Below are positions 36,301 through 50,170 of a DNA stretch of 64,000 nucleotides, piece after piece. A program made the translations under genes and the position numbers. Every line of letters begins with the position of its first letter. Positions within the stretch are counted from its first letter, which is position 1. This stretch comes from Acanthaster planci (lineage: Eukaryota; Echinodermata; Asteroidea; Valvatida; Acanthasteridae), in contig NW_019091402.1 in NCBI RefSeq assembly GCF_001949145.1, positions 2,624,852 through 2,688,851 on the forward strand, in the 5' to 3' direction. The notes beneath the pieces were generated by a model that saw only the letters and a program-made list of their open reading frames with translations, did not search any database and was not told where the DNA came from.

Positions 36301-38102
36301 GGAGTGTCGATATTGATAAGATTTTATCATTGTAAACAAGGAAAGCTGAAATCTAGGAACACCAATCGTACGGAAGTGCTCCAGTAAGGGGAATTCAACA
36401 ATTGCCAGAAATAATTGAGGCAGATTAAAATCACAGAAAAACAACTGTCAAAGGATATAGTGCCGCATTCTGAGAAGCAGCATAGAGCCAGAATGCCTGA
36501 ACGTAGAGAAAGAAATTCTCTGGTGCAGAGAAAGAGCCCAGTTGTGGAAAGCCCACATGGTAGGTTTGAACCAGTGAGGGGTACACAAAAGGAACACGAC
36601 TACATGTACATATGTTGCCATAGTCATTGAACGTGTGTACTGTGGTTTGTCGGCAGATTTTGTGTGGGCCCGTATCAATGGCAGGTACTTATTGTCCACC
36701 GAAGGAACACATGATGCCATGTCTAGGATGGCTCTTCTGTTTTGAGACACAGAGCTCTCACCTCCATGTCAAACCCGTCGGCGTAAACTGTGCAAAAGCG
36801 GAGACCAGTGTAGGAAATAGTAACCAAGAAATTTTGAACTTTTATTTGAACTATAATGCATTAGGGTAGAAAATATTTGCAAATACTGACAGTACCCGTA
36901 AATCAACAAAGTAGGTCCAGAAAGTTTAGCCAGTTTCATCAGTGTTTAGAAACAGGAAAGAATTCTCCCATTTTAGTGGCATGATGGTGGTCACAAGACC
37001 TAAATATCTCAGAAAATACACTGTAGTTGCTACATGTATCTGTAGGTCTGCCAGCCCACGATAGACGCCTTTACATATACTTCTGTCTTTGAAAGATGTA
37101 CCCATCTTCACTGACCACTCCTTTCTTCTTCCAGTTGCCCTTCTTTTTCTGTCATAAAATGTCTAAACCGCATGATGTAAAATGACATTTTAAATTGAGA
37201 GATCTGTTCATAAACCTTTAAAACAAAGGAGGCATTTGAGACAATAGAAGGAGTTCTTTTTACATATTTTATTCATGCTTTCAAGTTCCATCGAAGTTGA
37301 ATTGACTTGTTCAACCTCAATTTTAAATAACCTGCAAATGTTCAGAATTTTCAGTGAAACAAAATCGGCATTACTCAAATTTTGTTAGGCTATTCATAGT
37401 GTCTTCTCTAACTGACTAGCTTTACATCTGAATGAGAAAAAAAAGATGAAAAAAAAAATTCAAGAGACGTTTTCTCAATCCATTTAGGGGTGATCAGTTT
37501 TTGGTCACATTCACAAGTGTCCAAACCGTACACTGGGGGAAGGGGTTAGTGAACTGTGTACGTAAAAAAAAAAATTTAAAAGGCCAAGAAAGTGATCCGA
37601 GGAGATGCCAGAACTGCATTCACATGCACTGCTGCACCTTGCCGACCTCAACACGCACATACGCTTACCAATTCAGAGAACCCCACTGGTCAAGAGGCAT
37701 GTAATACCTAGCACAGAAGTCGTCTTTTTTGTCCCCATTTCGGTTTGGGCGCTCTTGGTGGGCTGAAGGGGGAGTCTGGAGAAAAAGTGTGCTCTTTTTG
37801 ATCAAAACAACGAGGAAAAAGGGATCATTCCTTGAAAGGTGAGTATCCAAAAACAATGCATTGATCTCCAAAGCCCTTTCTTCTTGTCTAAAGGTAAGAG
37901 GCTACAGGACAGTTGATTGGTGCTCACATAGGGCAGGGAACTACACCAAGAACGTTAAGTTTTGGCATGTTTGCCCTTGCCCCCTTTGGTATAGATCAAG
38001 ACTGGCGTACTCCCCCAACCGGCCCCTGGCTACCCTGTCCAGTGTCCACCATCAAACTTCTTGCCCCACCCTTTTTTTCTTACATCCCTTCTTCAGCTGC
38101 TG
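33372..38102. other. 3' region between SRSF copy A and GATC
   Basis: No coding exon was recognised between these convergent genes. The first few kilobases are probably SRSF 3'UTR or flank and include the segment at 34930-35175 shared with the other SRSF copy. A short stem (AACTCCAACA facing TGTTGGGAGTTT) lies near 33,810-33,830. The rest is AT-rich without notable structure. Confidence 0.5.
34930..35175 (+). repeat. segment shared with the 3' flank of SRSF copy B
   Basis: Purine-rich sequence (AAGGATGGACATTCGGAATT, then AGCACTGGAATCGAGGAGTC) matches the reverse complement of 47432-47702. In both places it lies downstream of an SRSF stop codon (about 1.6 kb here, 2.5-2.7 kb for copy B), in the sense orientation of the gene. 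Confidence 0.8.
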
Positions 38103-40288
38103 TCAGTAATCATCTTGCCTGTCTGATTGCTGTGTCTCGTCATATCTGGCCACAGGCTTAGAAGGCAAGGGAATGTTACCTGGAAATATGGAAAGCAATT
38201 GATAATGCAATTTTAACCTGTTTCTTGTAAGAATTTACATTCTTGTGTCATTATTCATGCAGTATTTGCTATTCTTAGTTTTGAACGATTGACAATTGGA
38301 ACATGAAGTCAGCAAACCTGGGGGAGCTACAAAGTATTCTTCACAGGTCTTTGCTGCATTTTGAAGAATTTCTTTTGCGCAGTTTCCCTGAGTCACCTCA
38401 TCTTCTCTGAGATACAAAGTCCTGCCAACAGAACAATACTGCACTTAATATGCCTCGTCCAGTGTTGGACCAGTGCCTATTATAAATCTGGTTGGGACTT
38501 CACAAATTACCTTATAAAAAAATGGTAAACTGTATTTTCACAAATAGAAAAAAAAGAAAGCAAAGATTTGAGAACTAAAATTTCCTTCATATAAGCAGGA
38601 TTGTGTATTTTTAACTCCTCGTCAGGGTTGGGCTGTATGTGTTTTCCTCATTGAAACTGGACAAAAATACAGGGGTATGATTTCCCTTCACCTCTGCTGG
38701 TTAGAAAAGTATAAATTACCTGTCCTCCAAAACCGAGTCCATGGGTTCCACACCAGTGGTGTCCACTGTCAGAATCTGATCGGCTAATTTAATGGCTTCT
38801 GTCAGCCTCCGTATGCCAGCCACATTGTTGAAATCCACCAGGGCTAGTCTCTCCAAGCGTTGGATGGTCTGCTCGTCAATGACTGGCTCCTGTAGTACCA
38901 AAAGGTAATGCAAAGCATGCTGAGGGAAGGCTGTTACAATCATAAATGCAATGATTGGTTGCCTAGTCGGGGTGGCGCTGTGGTTCTTTCCTCGCCTTCC
39001 ACCTCCCGGCTCGGTCCACATGTGGATTGGGTTTTCAGTCCCTACCTGATTCTGTGGGTTTTACCCAGAATATTCCTCTGGGGTTTTCCTCCCACCTCTA
39101 AAACTGTAATTGCTTCTCATTCTCTCCTCTCTACAGGTTTCTTCAGGCTTGTAAGCAACAGTGCCTAGGGCACTTTTGAGGAATCCTTGGTGTCGTTACC
39201 AGAAGTAAATAATAATAATAATAAAGATCCCGAATGCCTTGAATTAAAATTCAATTCCGAGTTACAATCACTGATCAAGATTACTGGAGAAGGCAAGTGC
39301 CCAATACCTTGTTTGTGATTCTGTCAAGAACTTCATACCAGTTGACAATGGTATCATTTGGCAATGGCGTGTTTATTAATGCAGAATTTATTTTAATGGC
39401 TGGTTTCCAAAGCCTGTGAGTGTGTCATACCAGTTACAGATGTTTTGTGCTCATTATCATACCGTTGGCATCTTGGTTGGATCAATTTCTTTCCATGTTG
39501 GTTTGGGAGGTATCTGAAAATGAAACAGGTTGAAGTGATAAAGCATACAAAAGTGTTATTAAAACTACGTGTATATGTATATTTATAACACTGATAAGTT
39601 ACTTGGCCTGATTTCAAGTCAGATATTTGTGTGAAAAATTAAAGTCACTTTAGCCATGCGTATCAACTCCTACATGTACATACCAAAATCTGTCCAGAAT
39701 CCAGCCAATTTAGGGTTGTTTGTGCGCACAGATTTAAGTGTAGTGACATCTCATCTTTGATTTATTGCCAAGTTAATTTGATACATCCTCAACACTTTCA
39801 ACTATTAATGTATTTTTCCTCTCATATGGTTGCTGTCTTGGAAAATCATTTTCATTTCACCCCAGCCCCTAAGGCCTCAAACATTAAACTTCATCCATTT
39901 TCCAGGATTTTTTTCTCGGTAGGCCTACCATTATTATCACAATATCTGCAGGTGACGGCAGACACGTGTATTAAAAATCTGAAAAGGGGTGAAGTATTTA
40001 AAACTCATTACATGTATTGCAATTGCATCAACATGTTCATTTTTTGTGATCATGATAAAAATACCCCGTCCAATGTAAACAGCGCCACCAACGACATGAA
40101 GAGCCTTAAGTTCAACCACCATGCATGCATGAGATAATGCAGTGTCTCCCGGGGTATGTGTCGTGAACGAAATACATGTATGTAAAGCCTAGGCCTACCT
40201 TTGCATTCAGTCCGTCATTTGAAGAGCACAGTCTTCGATATGCAAATTTCGGACAGGATAAACATAACGAAAATATTCTCCTCGACAT
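38103..40288 (-). CDS. GATC: glutamyl-tRNA(Gln) amidotransferase subunit C, mitochondrial
   Basis: GatC is the small subunit of GatCAB, which converts Glu-tRNA(Gln) to Gln-tRNA(Gln) in mitochondria. Five exons on the minus strand (40199-40288, 39463-39513, 38720-38889, 38318-38421, 38103-38179) encode 163 residues; all phases agree. Exon 1 starts [20 protein letters not shown], a basic hydrophobic mitochondrial presequence. Exon 2 gives [11 protein letters not shown]. Exon 3 gives [15 protein letters not shown] and ends [12 protein letters not shown]. Exon 4 gives [11 protein letters not shown] and EEYFVAPPG. Exon 5 continues NIPLPSK to the stop. These match the human protein (136 aa) in order, with a longer C-terminal tail. 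A SINE lies in intron 2, in opposite orientation. The gene starts head to head with TRIAP1. Confidence 0.95.
38965..39225 (+). mobile_element. tRNA-derived SINE, copy B
   Basis: It has the same body as copy A and ends in a run of (AAT)n after CCAGAAGTAA, the expected SINE tail. Its B-box has been partly lost (CCCGGCTCGGTC). It lies in GATC intron 2, antisense to the gene. Confidence 0.8.
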
Positions 40289-41855
<1,567 letters not shown>

Positions 41856-43871
41856 AAGCATTGATGTGCCTGGTATCAAGGAATTTAGTTGAGGGACAGA
41901 CAGGCCACCAGGCCCCCGTTACGTTCTGCAATTCAGTGTTTGACCAACTGTTGGGGCAACTTTGAAGATGCTGATGTTTCATGTGTTCACTGGGCTCAGT
42001 TCGGATGGGGAGAAAGCATTGGAATTGGCAGTTTGGAACGCCCGCCTTAATTTTACTTCGACTTCAATTTCTACTTCTGTAGTCAAATGAAATCATTCAA
42101 TACTCAAATTATGCTTTTGTTGATGTAATCAGTGATCACTGCCTTACAATGTTACATGCTTTTGAAAGCAAAGGTGACATTTCCAAGCTGCAGAAACAGA
42201 TTGATTATTTTGGTTTTGTCCCTTTGATGGAATGTAATCCAGGCATACCTTCCCAGCATTTTAACATATATTTGACGTTGCACCGTCTGACTGTTACTGA
42301 AAATGATAGCGCCCTACCGTCAAAACACGCGGCTGTGTGTGGAAAATAACAGGCAATACATGTAGCTTTACTGAGAGCCTTCTTTACCTTCAACATTGTG
42401 CAACAGGAACCCTCGCAGTCTAAAGTGAATGGATCGGGAGGAGTTAAAAAGCACACACCTAGCAACTTATTTGCATGAGGCTTAATGGCACTTCACCACT
42501 GGAGCATAAATCGTCACCAACACCACAAACTGACACACATCTTCACTTTTGTGCCAGTTCGTGAAAAGCGTGATTAGAGCAGTTTTGGTTTCACAAAGTG
42601 ACACAAATGTGTGTGCGCGCATATTGTGAACTCATGCATTATCGAACAATTTCGTTTTCACGAAGAAGCACAAATGTGTGTTTTGTCAATGTAGCATAGA
42701 AAAAGGCTTTATATGTCTAAAATCATTTTATTTTACCTGTAAATGGGTGACTAAACTGAAAAAAATACTCTTAACTCTAGTAAATGTGCAAATCAAGGAG
42801 AACGTCAATTTCTGAATACAGCAAATCACAGAGCACGTGACGCAAGACATTTGTGCCTCTTCATGAAAACGAAAATATCACATTTCTATAAAATATACGT
42901 TGAAGACGAAAATATCACATTTCTATAAAATATGCGTAGAAGTGCGCACACATCCATAGATTTGTGTTACTTCGTGGTGTTGGTGACGAAATAATGCACT
43001 GTTCATCTGTAGCATTCTACACTGTAACAATGACTGGGTATGGGGGTGAAAGATATTGAGTGGAAGTTACTGACATGAAAGGCTTATTAATTTTACATTT
43101 TCAATCTGCAACTTTCAAGATAAGATGCCTAGGTGTACAAAAGTGACACTTTTAAGCGTTAAGGGATCAAATGTAGTTTAAAGTGTTGGGATGCATTTGG
43201 GAATACATGTACTTAACAAATGAATAGAGTTCTGGATGTTAAGTGTACCTCCACTCTGACCTAAGCTGATGGACATGCAGGGTTACATTGCATAAAGGAG
43301 GGATCAAATTAATGTAGCAATTATTAGTCAAACATGTAACTACAAAAGCAAGCCTTGGAAAGTTCCTTTTTAATCTCAATGTTTTTTTCAGTGTCCTGTT
43401 CGGAAGGTGTCATGATCTTCAAAGAAAATCTGTATTTGACTGGGTGAAAAGTACTTCATTAGACACAAATACCTCCATGTTGTCAGTAGAGAAAAGCAAA
43501 AAAAAATGATGAAAATGAACTGTAAATTTTTCTGTAATGTGTTTGATCATAGATCGGTAAGAAATGTATGAGAGTATTTTTATATTTTTGTATAAATGAG
43601 CTGTATTTTAACAATGTTAAGTTTTCTCAGAACGTCAAGAGCACATTACCCTGACATGAGTTTATGTACATGTTCACCTGAACGCTGTGGGCTTACTCTG
43701 GAAGCAAATATTTCAGTGCGACATGAGCCAAGTGTCTTCCGAAAGTTCTCATTTCCTTTTGTATTTCTTTTTTCAAACCTGGGGGCCCTGGCAATTTTGG
43801 TAGTCTGAAAACGTACTGTCAAATTTTACGAGTCATACATACATTTCTGCGGGTTGCTATATGAAAATTCA

Positions 43872-43952
43872 TTAACCTTAACCCCCCCTGCCCTTTTTGC
43901 AAGGGACCCGCCTCAATCCTCCAGAATCCTCCAATTTGGGAGGGGGGGTTAA
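43872..43952. repeat. 81-bp TTAA-ended mini-element
   Basis: It starts TTAACCTTAACCCC and ends GGGGGGGTTAA, with ATCCTCC words inside, and resembles 1111-1180. Confidence 0.4.
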
Positions 43953-46900
43953 AAAATTGGATTCTCCCGCAATCCTCCAAAAGGTCTTGAAAATGTTACT
44001 TGGAGGTATGCCTACTGCCTCAATCCTAGTAATGTATATGAAATTTGAGTTTTAATAATAATTTTTTGCCAATTTTTTTATCCCTTATATTTTTTAGCAT
44101 GCCGTAGGCCTTCTCCCAAGAAAAAAACACAAAGCATTTGATAGACATTGTTTGGGTCAAAGTATCTTGTGTACAGATTTCAGGGTGCTTTTATTAAATA
44201 CACGTATACTCAGTCATGAAAACCTGGTCTTAATTCTTGTGCGTTCTTCATTTGCGAAATGTTCACAGGGCACTCATCAAGTATGTCGATGAAAAAAGAC
44301 AGAAGATGGAAAGAAAAACCATTTAGTTGTATCTTGACTTAAATCCACATTGCCATTGCATACAAGGACTTTTTTGATCAAACGTTTTGAACCTGGTATG
44401 AAGAAAAATGCAATTTAATAATGTATTACACTAAAAACTAAAACACGTAATTCAAGAAACTGCAACCACCGCTCAGTTGAGCTTATTCTCGAGGGTGAAT
44501 TTGGATGTATTCAGGGGGCACGTTGTACATGTGTTTCAAAAATAAAACCTACCATTGATGAGCGTCGATGAAGCTCCTGGGTCAAGGCTGTCTAAGAAGT
44601 CAACTGTACAACAAAACTATTATGCTAGCCGATCCTCAGGCCAATGTTTATAAAGGATCATTGTAACGGTACCAAAAAATGAATTATCTTTATGTACACT
44701 GAGCATTGGTTCTATTCGTGATTTGGACGATCAGGATCTCTTGCACTGACTGGTATTTAGTACCCATTTAAAAGGGAAGTGCAAGCTGTTGAACAAAAGG
44801 TAGCACAAACCATTCCCGAAAAGATTCGCCATTTAGAAAAAAGGGAGGTCGGATCAGAAGCAAGAGGGTAGAGGATCCGTTTATCTTTGACAAGGATAAT
44901 GCCTGGGTAAACCGGAACTGCCATTAGCTTCAGTATCCAAATCGCCACGAATAATGGCTCCAGTAAGTTCCATGGAACAAAAGCATTTCTTCCTCGATTG
45001 CAGTAGTTACAGCTAAAGTGGAAAATTACATCATCTGCTGGTCCACCTGTGCGGTAGAAGAAATTCAGCACCGACGTTGCCCTCAAGTCTGACATCACCG
45101 CACTCAGAGACGCACGTCCTTGTTTGGATAATCTGTGATTCCAAACCCCTAAGTGAGAACCAGCAGTTTTCTTTTTCTTTCTCTCTATTGATATACATTC
45201 CCACCAAAAATCCCATCGGTGAATTCGTACGTCCTCTTCATCAGCATTATTCGTAATTGACAAGCCTGCAACTCTGCTTTTAAAAGGTGTTCTGTCAAGC
45301 CTCTTTCTCATCCTAAATGGATCACACGGCTGACAAAGCTGTCCTCGGTTGGGGATGATTCACGATGGTTTTTGTTCTGTGGCTTTCACAATCCAATCCA
45401 GTCCAGAATAGCCGACGTCATGCATTAGTTTCTCAAATGTCAAAAAAACGATTCTAATTCCTTGTTTTGGGTCTCAATATGTGACACATTTTGAGGAACA
45501 AAGATTCAGTCAACAATTTGCTGTCCAATTTCAGTTCCGTGTGTAAGCGGAGTATTCCAAGTCTACCGTGTCCGAAACCAAAGGAAAAATCAGAACTCAT
45601 CTGAGTGAGTTAAAAGTTCCCCGATTCTCTAAAGAGTGCCATAGGCCTACATTCCCCTAATGCCAAATTCTCTTGAATGTTCAAGTTATGATCATTTCTC
45701 TCATGAGAAACCAGGATCTTGGGGTTATTCACACACATGGACAAATGCTTTAGAACCATGAGATTATGTACATGTGTTGCAGCCCATCTGGAAGCATGGG
45801 CGGAGATTTATTGTCACATGTGGGGTGTAGTAATTTGTGAAAGGTCACCCTGACGCGGAGCAGGACAGCACAGGGTCTAAAGTCCTACTTCATGGGGGTG
45901 CTAAGGGCCACCTGGTGGAGTGCAGCCGCAAAGCCAGCTGTGCATAAAGTCACTGACTTGGAAAGTGGGTGGATTATTATATTGATAACCCCCCCCCACA
46001 AAAAAGTGGGGATGACACTATCTCCCCATCACTTCCCCCCCCCCCCCCCTGGATCTCTACCCATGTGTGGCAGGGACGACTCTGGACTTCCCCCCCTCCC
46101 GGGGAAAAAATCTGGAGATGTGTTTACAGGGTATTCTGTTTAGGAAGGCAGTAAGGGTAAAGTGAGTATTGGAAGAAGTCAAAACCTAATCCTGAATTCC
46201 TTGTGATGCGGGATGAAAAGTCCCGATTTCCTTGGGTTTTTTCCATAGGAGCAGTCCTTTACAGCTCTCCGCTAGGAAATCCTTTTGAATGTTTTTCCAA
46301 AGGAAAATCCTTTGCAAGGGGAAATCCTGTGAAGTTTTCCTTAGAGAAATCCCAATTCAGAATGTGCAATTCATCCCGTCTTCCAAATGATTGGTAACAG
46401 CTTTGTCCTTATCCTTCGCTTTAGACTGACCAAACCTTGAAAGAAAAGTTAAAAATGGAGGTTAAAATGATTTCTTTAGAAAAAGACTGATGCTGAATTT
46501 CTCAAACAAGCTGGACCAAGTCCAACCGTGGGGAAGTGGGAATCTGTTTGGCAAGACAAGGGTAAAACTTTAAAGGTGAGACCAAACAAAAAGGAGAAAC
46601 CTGACGCAATCTCATTGGGTGTACATGTAAGCAATGCCTTCTTTAAAAGTCCGATAGCAACCCAAAAATGTTTAAAAATAACTGGACACATACTTTTATT
46701 TCACTGACAGAACGCATGTTAATGGCAGGAGTAAAATGAACAATTACGCACTTGGGTCCAATTTGATTTACATGAAACTTAAAATAATATCTCATTCTTC
46801 CCTAAATAAATGAAACTTTGATGCTGCATACAATGTGAATAGTCGAGCGAACACAGAAACAAACCACAAACTGCACAAGCATGCAATCCAAAAGCAGATT

Positions 46901-47431
46901 TGATGACATACATCGTACACTTACACTGCAATGCACGTGTTTAAAATCCTTTGAGTCTACTCGAAAATGCACATTAAAATCTGAAAGGGCATGTCTAAAT
47001 CAAAATCAGCCTAAAATTCAAATGAAATCAACTTCTTGTGCCCAAGTGTTGTGAAGAAATGCAACAAAAAAAGAAAGGAAGAGGCACTCAAACTGTTTTT
47101 TTTAAATAAATTTCAAGAGTGTAAAGCAGGCCCTAACACCAGAATACATGCAGGCAAATATCGATGTGAAGAAATCTTTCAGAACAAAATTTATACATTC
47201 ATTTGGTTGATATAAGCGGCCTTGACAGAAAAGGTGTTTACTGTCAGCCCAAGCAATAAAGGTTATCCCACAACTATTGCTGATCTTTCCCTTGATGTCC
47301 CTTGCATGCTTTTTTCTTTTAAATGAAGCATCTTTCACAGAGAAATGTACCAGCACTCTAAGTTTGTGAAGCAGGCTGAACTGTGCTAGATTCAAACATG
47401 CCCTTGCAACATCGACTTTTAAATCATACCA

Positions 47432-47702
47432 TCAAATCCATCCACGTTTCGTCCAAAACTTCCCATCCTGTGAAAAATCCTGTTCCCTTTCCAAGTTTGA
47501 TCCAATTCCCCGTCAGAAATCCTTTGTTCCAAAAAATTCAAAAAGCCGCTCCAAAACCTGAGCCTTCTTTTCCCGACTCCGTCATGACAAACATTTGTCT
47601 TTTGTTTTTTAATTCCTTTTCCTGGACTCCTCGATTCCAGTGCTATCCTATGGAATCCGAGATTCAGAAAGTCCATCCTAACGACACTGAGAATATTGGA
47701 AA
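47432..47702 (-). repeat. segment shared with the 3' flank of SRSF copy A
   Basis: On the minus strand it reads CAGTGTCGTTAGGATGGACT, then AGCACTGGAATCGAGGAGTC and GGATTTGATGGT, matching 34930-35175 with small gaps. Open frames occur on both strands but are not protein-like. Confidence 0.8.
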
Positions 47703-48858
47703 AACACAAGAAGACATTAGATCTAACATGAGTCACAGCGAGTACTAAATGAAACATTCTGCAACAGTTTAGTGAGTGATATCTCAATAAAGGCTATTAT
47801 ACTAAATAGTTGCAGTAAGTAAAAAATGCCTCTCTACATCAGCCTTGCACCATATATCTTTATGAAATCTTGGCCAGATTTGAACGCGAAACTCAGCAGA
47901 TGTTGATCCAGAAAGTTACATGCTTGGCAAAAACCTGAGAACCAACTTCAAGCTGGTTACCCTTGCAGGCCCATCAAACATTTTCTGTGTTTGGCAAGTT
48001 TCTGTTGTAACTTTCATGAAATCTCCCTTCAACCACACCCCAGAGAAACAAATTCACTAAATGAATATACATGTACATGTATATATGTACTCACTTACCT
48101 ATCTGAAAACACATACAAGAAGTTAAACATTCAGGACTTTTTTGGGTGGGCTGTTTTTTGTGTGTTTTTGTGTGTGGAGCTGTAGAAAATTTGACCCTTC
48201 AGAAAATTTGTCGATTATCAGTGGATAACGCATCCTATCTGGAATATATTATACCATGTGCTACACAACCATTAACCGTTTCCTTTCAGAAACAATAATC
48301 CCTACCTACCAATGCTTGAAGCTAACACGATGTTTGAGGAGTAAACAAAATTAGAAATTCTGAATGACAACAAATATGAGAACATCAAATAAAACTAAAA
48401 ACTTGTTGACAACTTCTAGAGTCTACACCACAAGGAGTGAATCAAGACGTCGGTTGTTGGGAAATGCAAAAAAAAACAAACTGATACCAATATCTGGATC
48501 TTTAAAACACACATCTAAATCAAAATTCCCTTCTGTTACTTTGCCCTACTTATACAAGGCCAAACAAAAAAAACAGCTGTGGTTTCCGGTTACCTGAACC
48601 AACTTAGAAAATCACGCGGAACCCGTATCATTTTTATTCGACAAATCAATAAAATATAAAACTTACAGTGCCTTGCTCTGAGCCTAATTTTGTGTACATC
48701 ATTCTGTACATTGCATTGTTTTAATTTTTTTCTGCATGAGATGGACCACTCTTGTGTGTTTGTATTTCAACAACCAGCTGCTTTACTACTCTATCACAGT
48801 GCTGATATGTAATACTGACGAGCACATGTACAGTATTAATGTGGCACTCACTTGGTAC

Positions 48859-49259
48859 CAGTGTTGTAGTCGAGTACTTTCCGAGGACCAACGTTCTCCG
48901 CAAAATACTGAACTGGGTAAGAGGGAATAAAGCCAGAGTGGACAGGCATTTGATGGTAAATGTGCAAAGGTAAGATTACAAAATAAATGTTAGACTTCAG
49001 ACATTCCCAGTTGTGTAAATTTTAAGTTTTAAGGAGAAAAGTACTCGGAAAGTACTCGGCTGAGTACTTTCCGAGTGCTTTTGTCCTAAAAAGTTAATTT
49101 TAATCAAACAGTGATGGTCTGAAGTCATTATGTTGCTTTGTAATCTTACCTTTATGCATGTATCATCAAATGCCGATGTACTTCAGCTTTGTTCCCTCCT
49201 AACAAGTTATATATTTGGTAGAGAGCTTGGTTCTCAAAAAGTACTCGACTACATCACTG
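48859..49259. mobile_element. 401-bp hAT-type MITE with perfect 8-bp target duplication
   Basis: The terminal inverted repeats begin CAGTGTTGTAGTCGAGTACT (left) and CAGTGATGTAGTCGAGTACT (right, inverted). Both sides are flanked by CTTGGTAC (48851-48858 and 49260-49267). CAGTG ends and an 8-bp duplication are hallmarks of hAT transposons. The interior has further palindromic copies of AAAGTACTCGG around 49,036-49,082. No transposase is encoded. Confidence 0.9.
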
Positions 49260-50170
49260 CTTGGTACTGGTACCTGTTACAAATATATGTCCCCCCCCAA
49301 CAAACAATACAGACCATCATCCAACACTACTTTTTTGGGCCATAAACATTTAGAGTAAAAAAAAATTACCCAACCGACCACTCTAATTTATTTTTCAGTG
49401 TAATAGGAGACACAACTAATTTTTTGTTTGGCCTAATGAACAGCAGCAGGCAGGTGACATATGCAATGTTGCTGAAATATTCAAGGGCAGTCTTGGTGGA
49501 CAATCTAAGTATTAATAATGCTGAACACAAACACCAACACATGCTGAAGTCTTCTTTGATGCTAATATATACATTTGTGAACATCAACCTACTCCTAGAT
49601 TTTTCCCACTGCCTTTGCCGGATTAGATGTACCACTTTAAAAAGAAGGAACACAAGGTTCAAAAAAGTCATCACTTAAACAGCTTACGAAATTCAAAGTA
49701 CGCTCGTGGGGAAAAATGCTTTTAACCGTGAGAAACTTTTTTTAAAAGGTGAAATTAAAACTACATTTCTGCTTCACTAAATCTCACTTTTCTAATCCTA
49801 CCATGACTATGAATGTCCACACGCAACAGCAAAAATTACAGTACATGAATATTGCATTTTAGGTTGCAAACTTAATGAAGCGACAATACGTGTATTACAC
49901 AATCTGTTAACACCGTGCCTCACGAAAGCAATGAAAACCTGTCCCCAGAAAAAGTATGCAAAAAGTGAAAATCTGGAAGTTCTAAGTAGGGCAGAGTGCA
50001 TCAATAAAATACAAGGTAGTCTACAGTAATTAACTGCTTTGTTAGTCTGTTTCTCATGCTTCTTTGAGACCAACCTTTGTCATCCTGGTCCCTGTGAAAA
50101 CTGAGGTCCAGGTCTCCGTGTAAATAGCAACTACATGTACTTGGGCAACATCAGGCCTCGTTTGGACAAC

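Larger units (their letters stand above)
41856..50170. other. 8.3 kb between convergent TRIAP1 and SRSF copy B
   Basis: No exon was recognised. It contains a TTAA mini-element (43872-43952), the segment shared with SRSF copy A's 3' flank (47432-47702) and an intact hAT-type MITE (48859-49259). Otherwise the sequence is AT-rich with C/G homopolymers around 45,990-46,110. Confidence 0.5.

Noticed and set aside
38235-38317. Read-through end of GATC after exon 4
   Set aside because: A proper acceptor at 38180 gives NIPLPSK, matching the family's C-terminus, so the read-through tail is not needed.
44757-45311. 184-codon open frame on the minus strand, the longest outside recognised genes
   Set aside because: No domain, signal or splice context fits, the composition looks random, and its neighbours are non-coding. 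It may deserve a search but is not called.
47383-47787. Overlapping ~120-codon ORFs on both strands
   Set aside because: The region is the copy of the SRSF-A 3' flank (34930-35175), where the frame is not kept, so these are chance ORFs.
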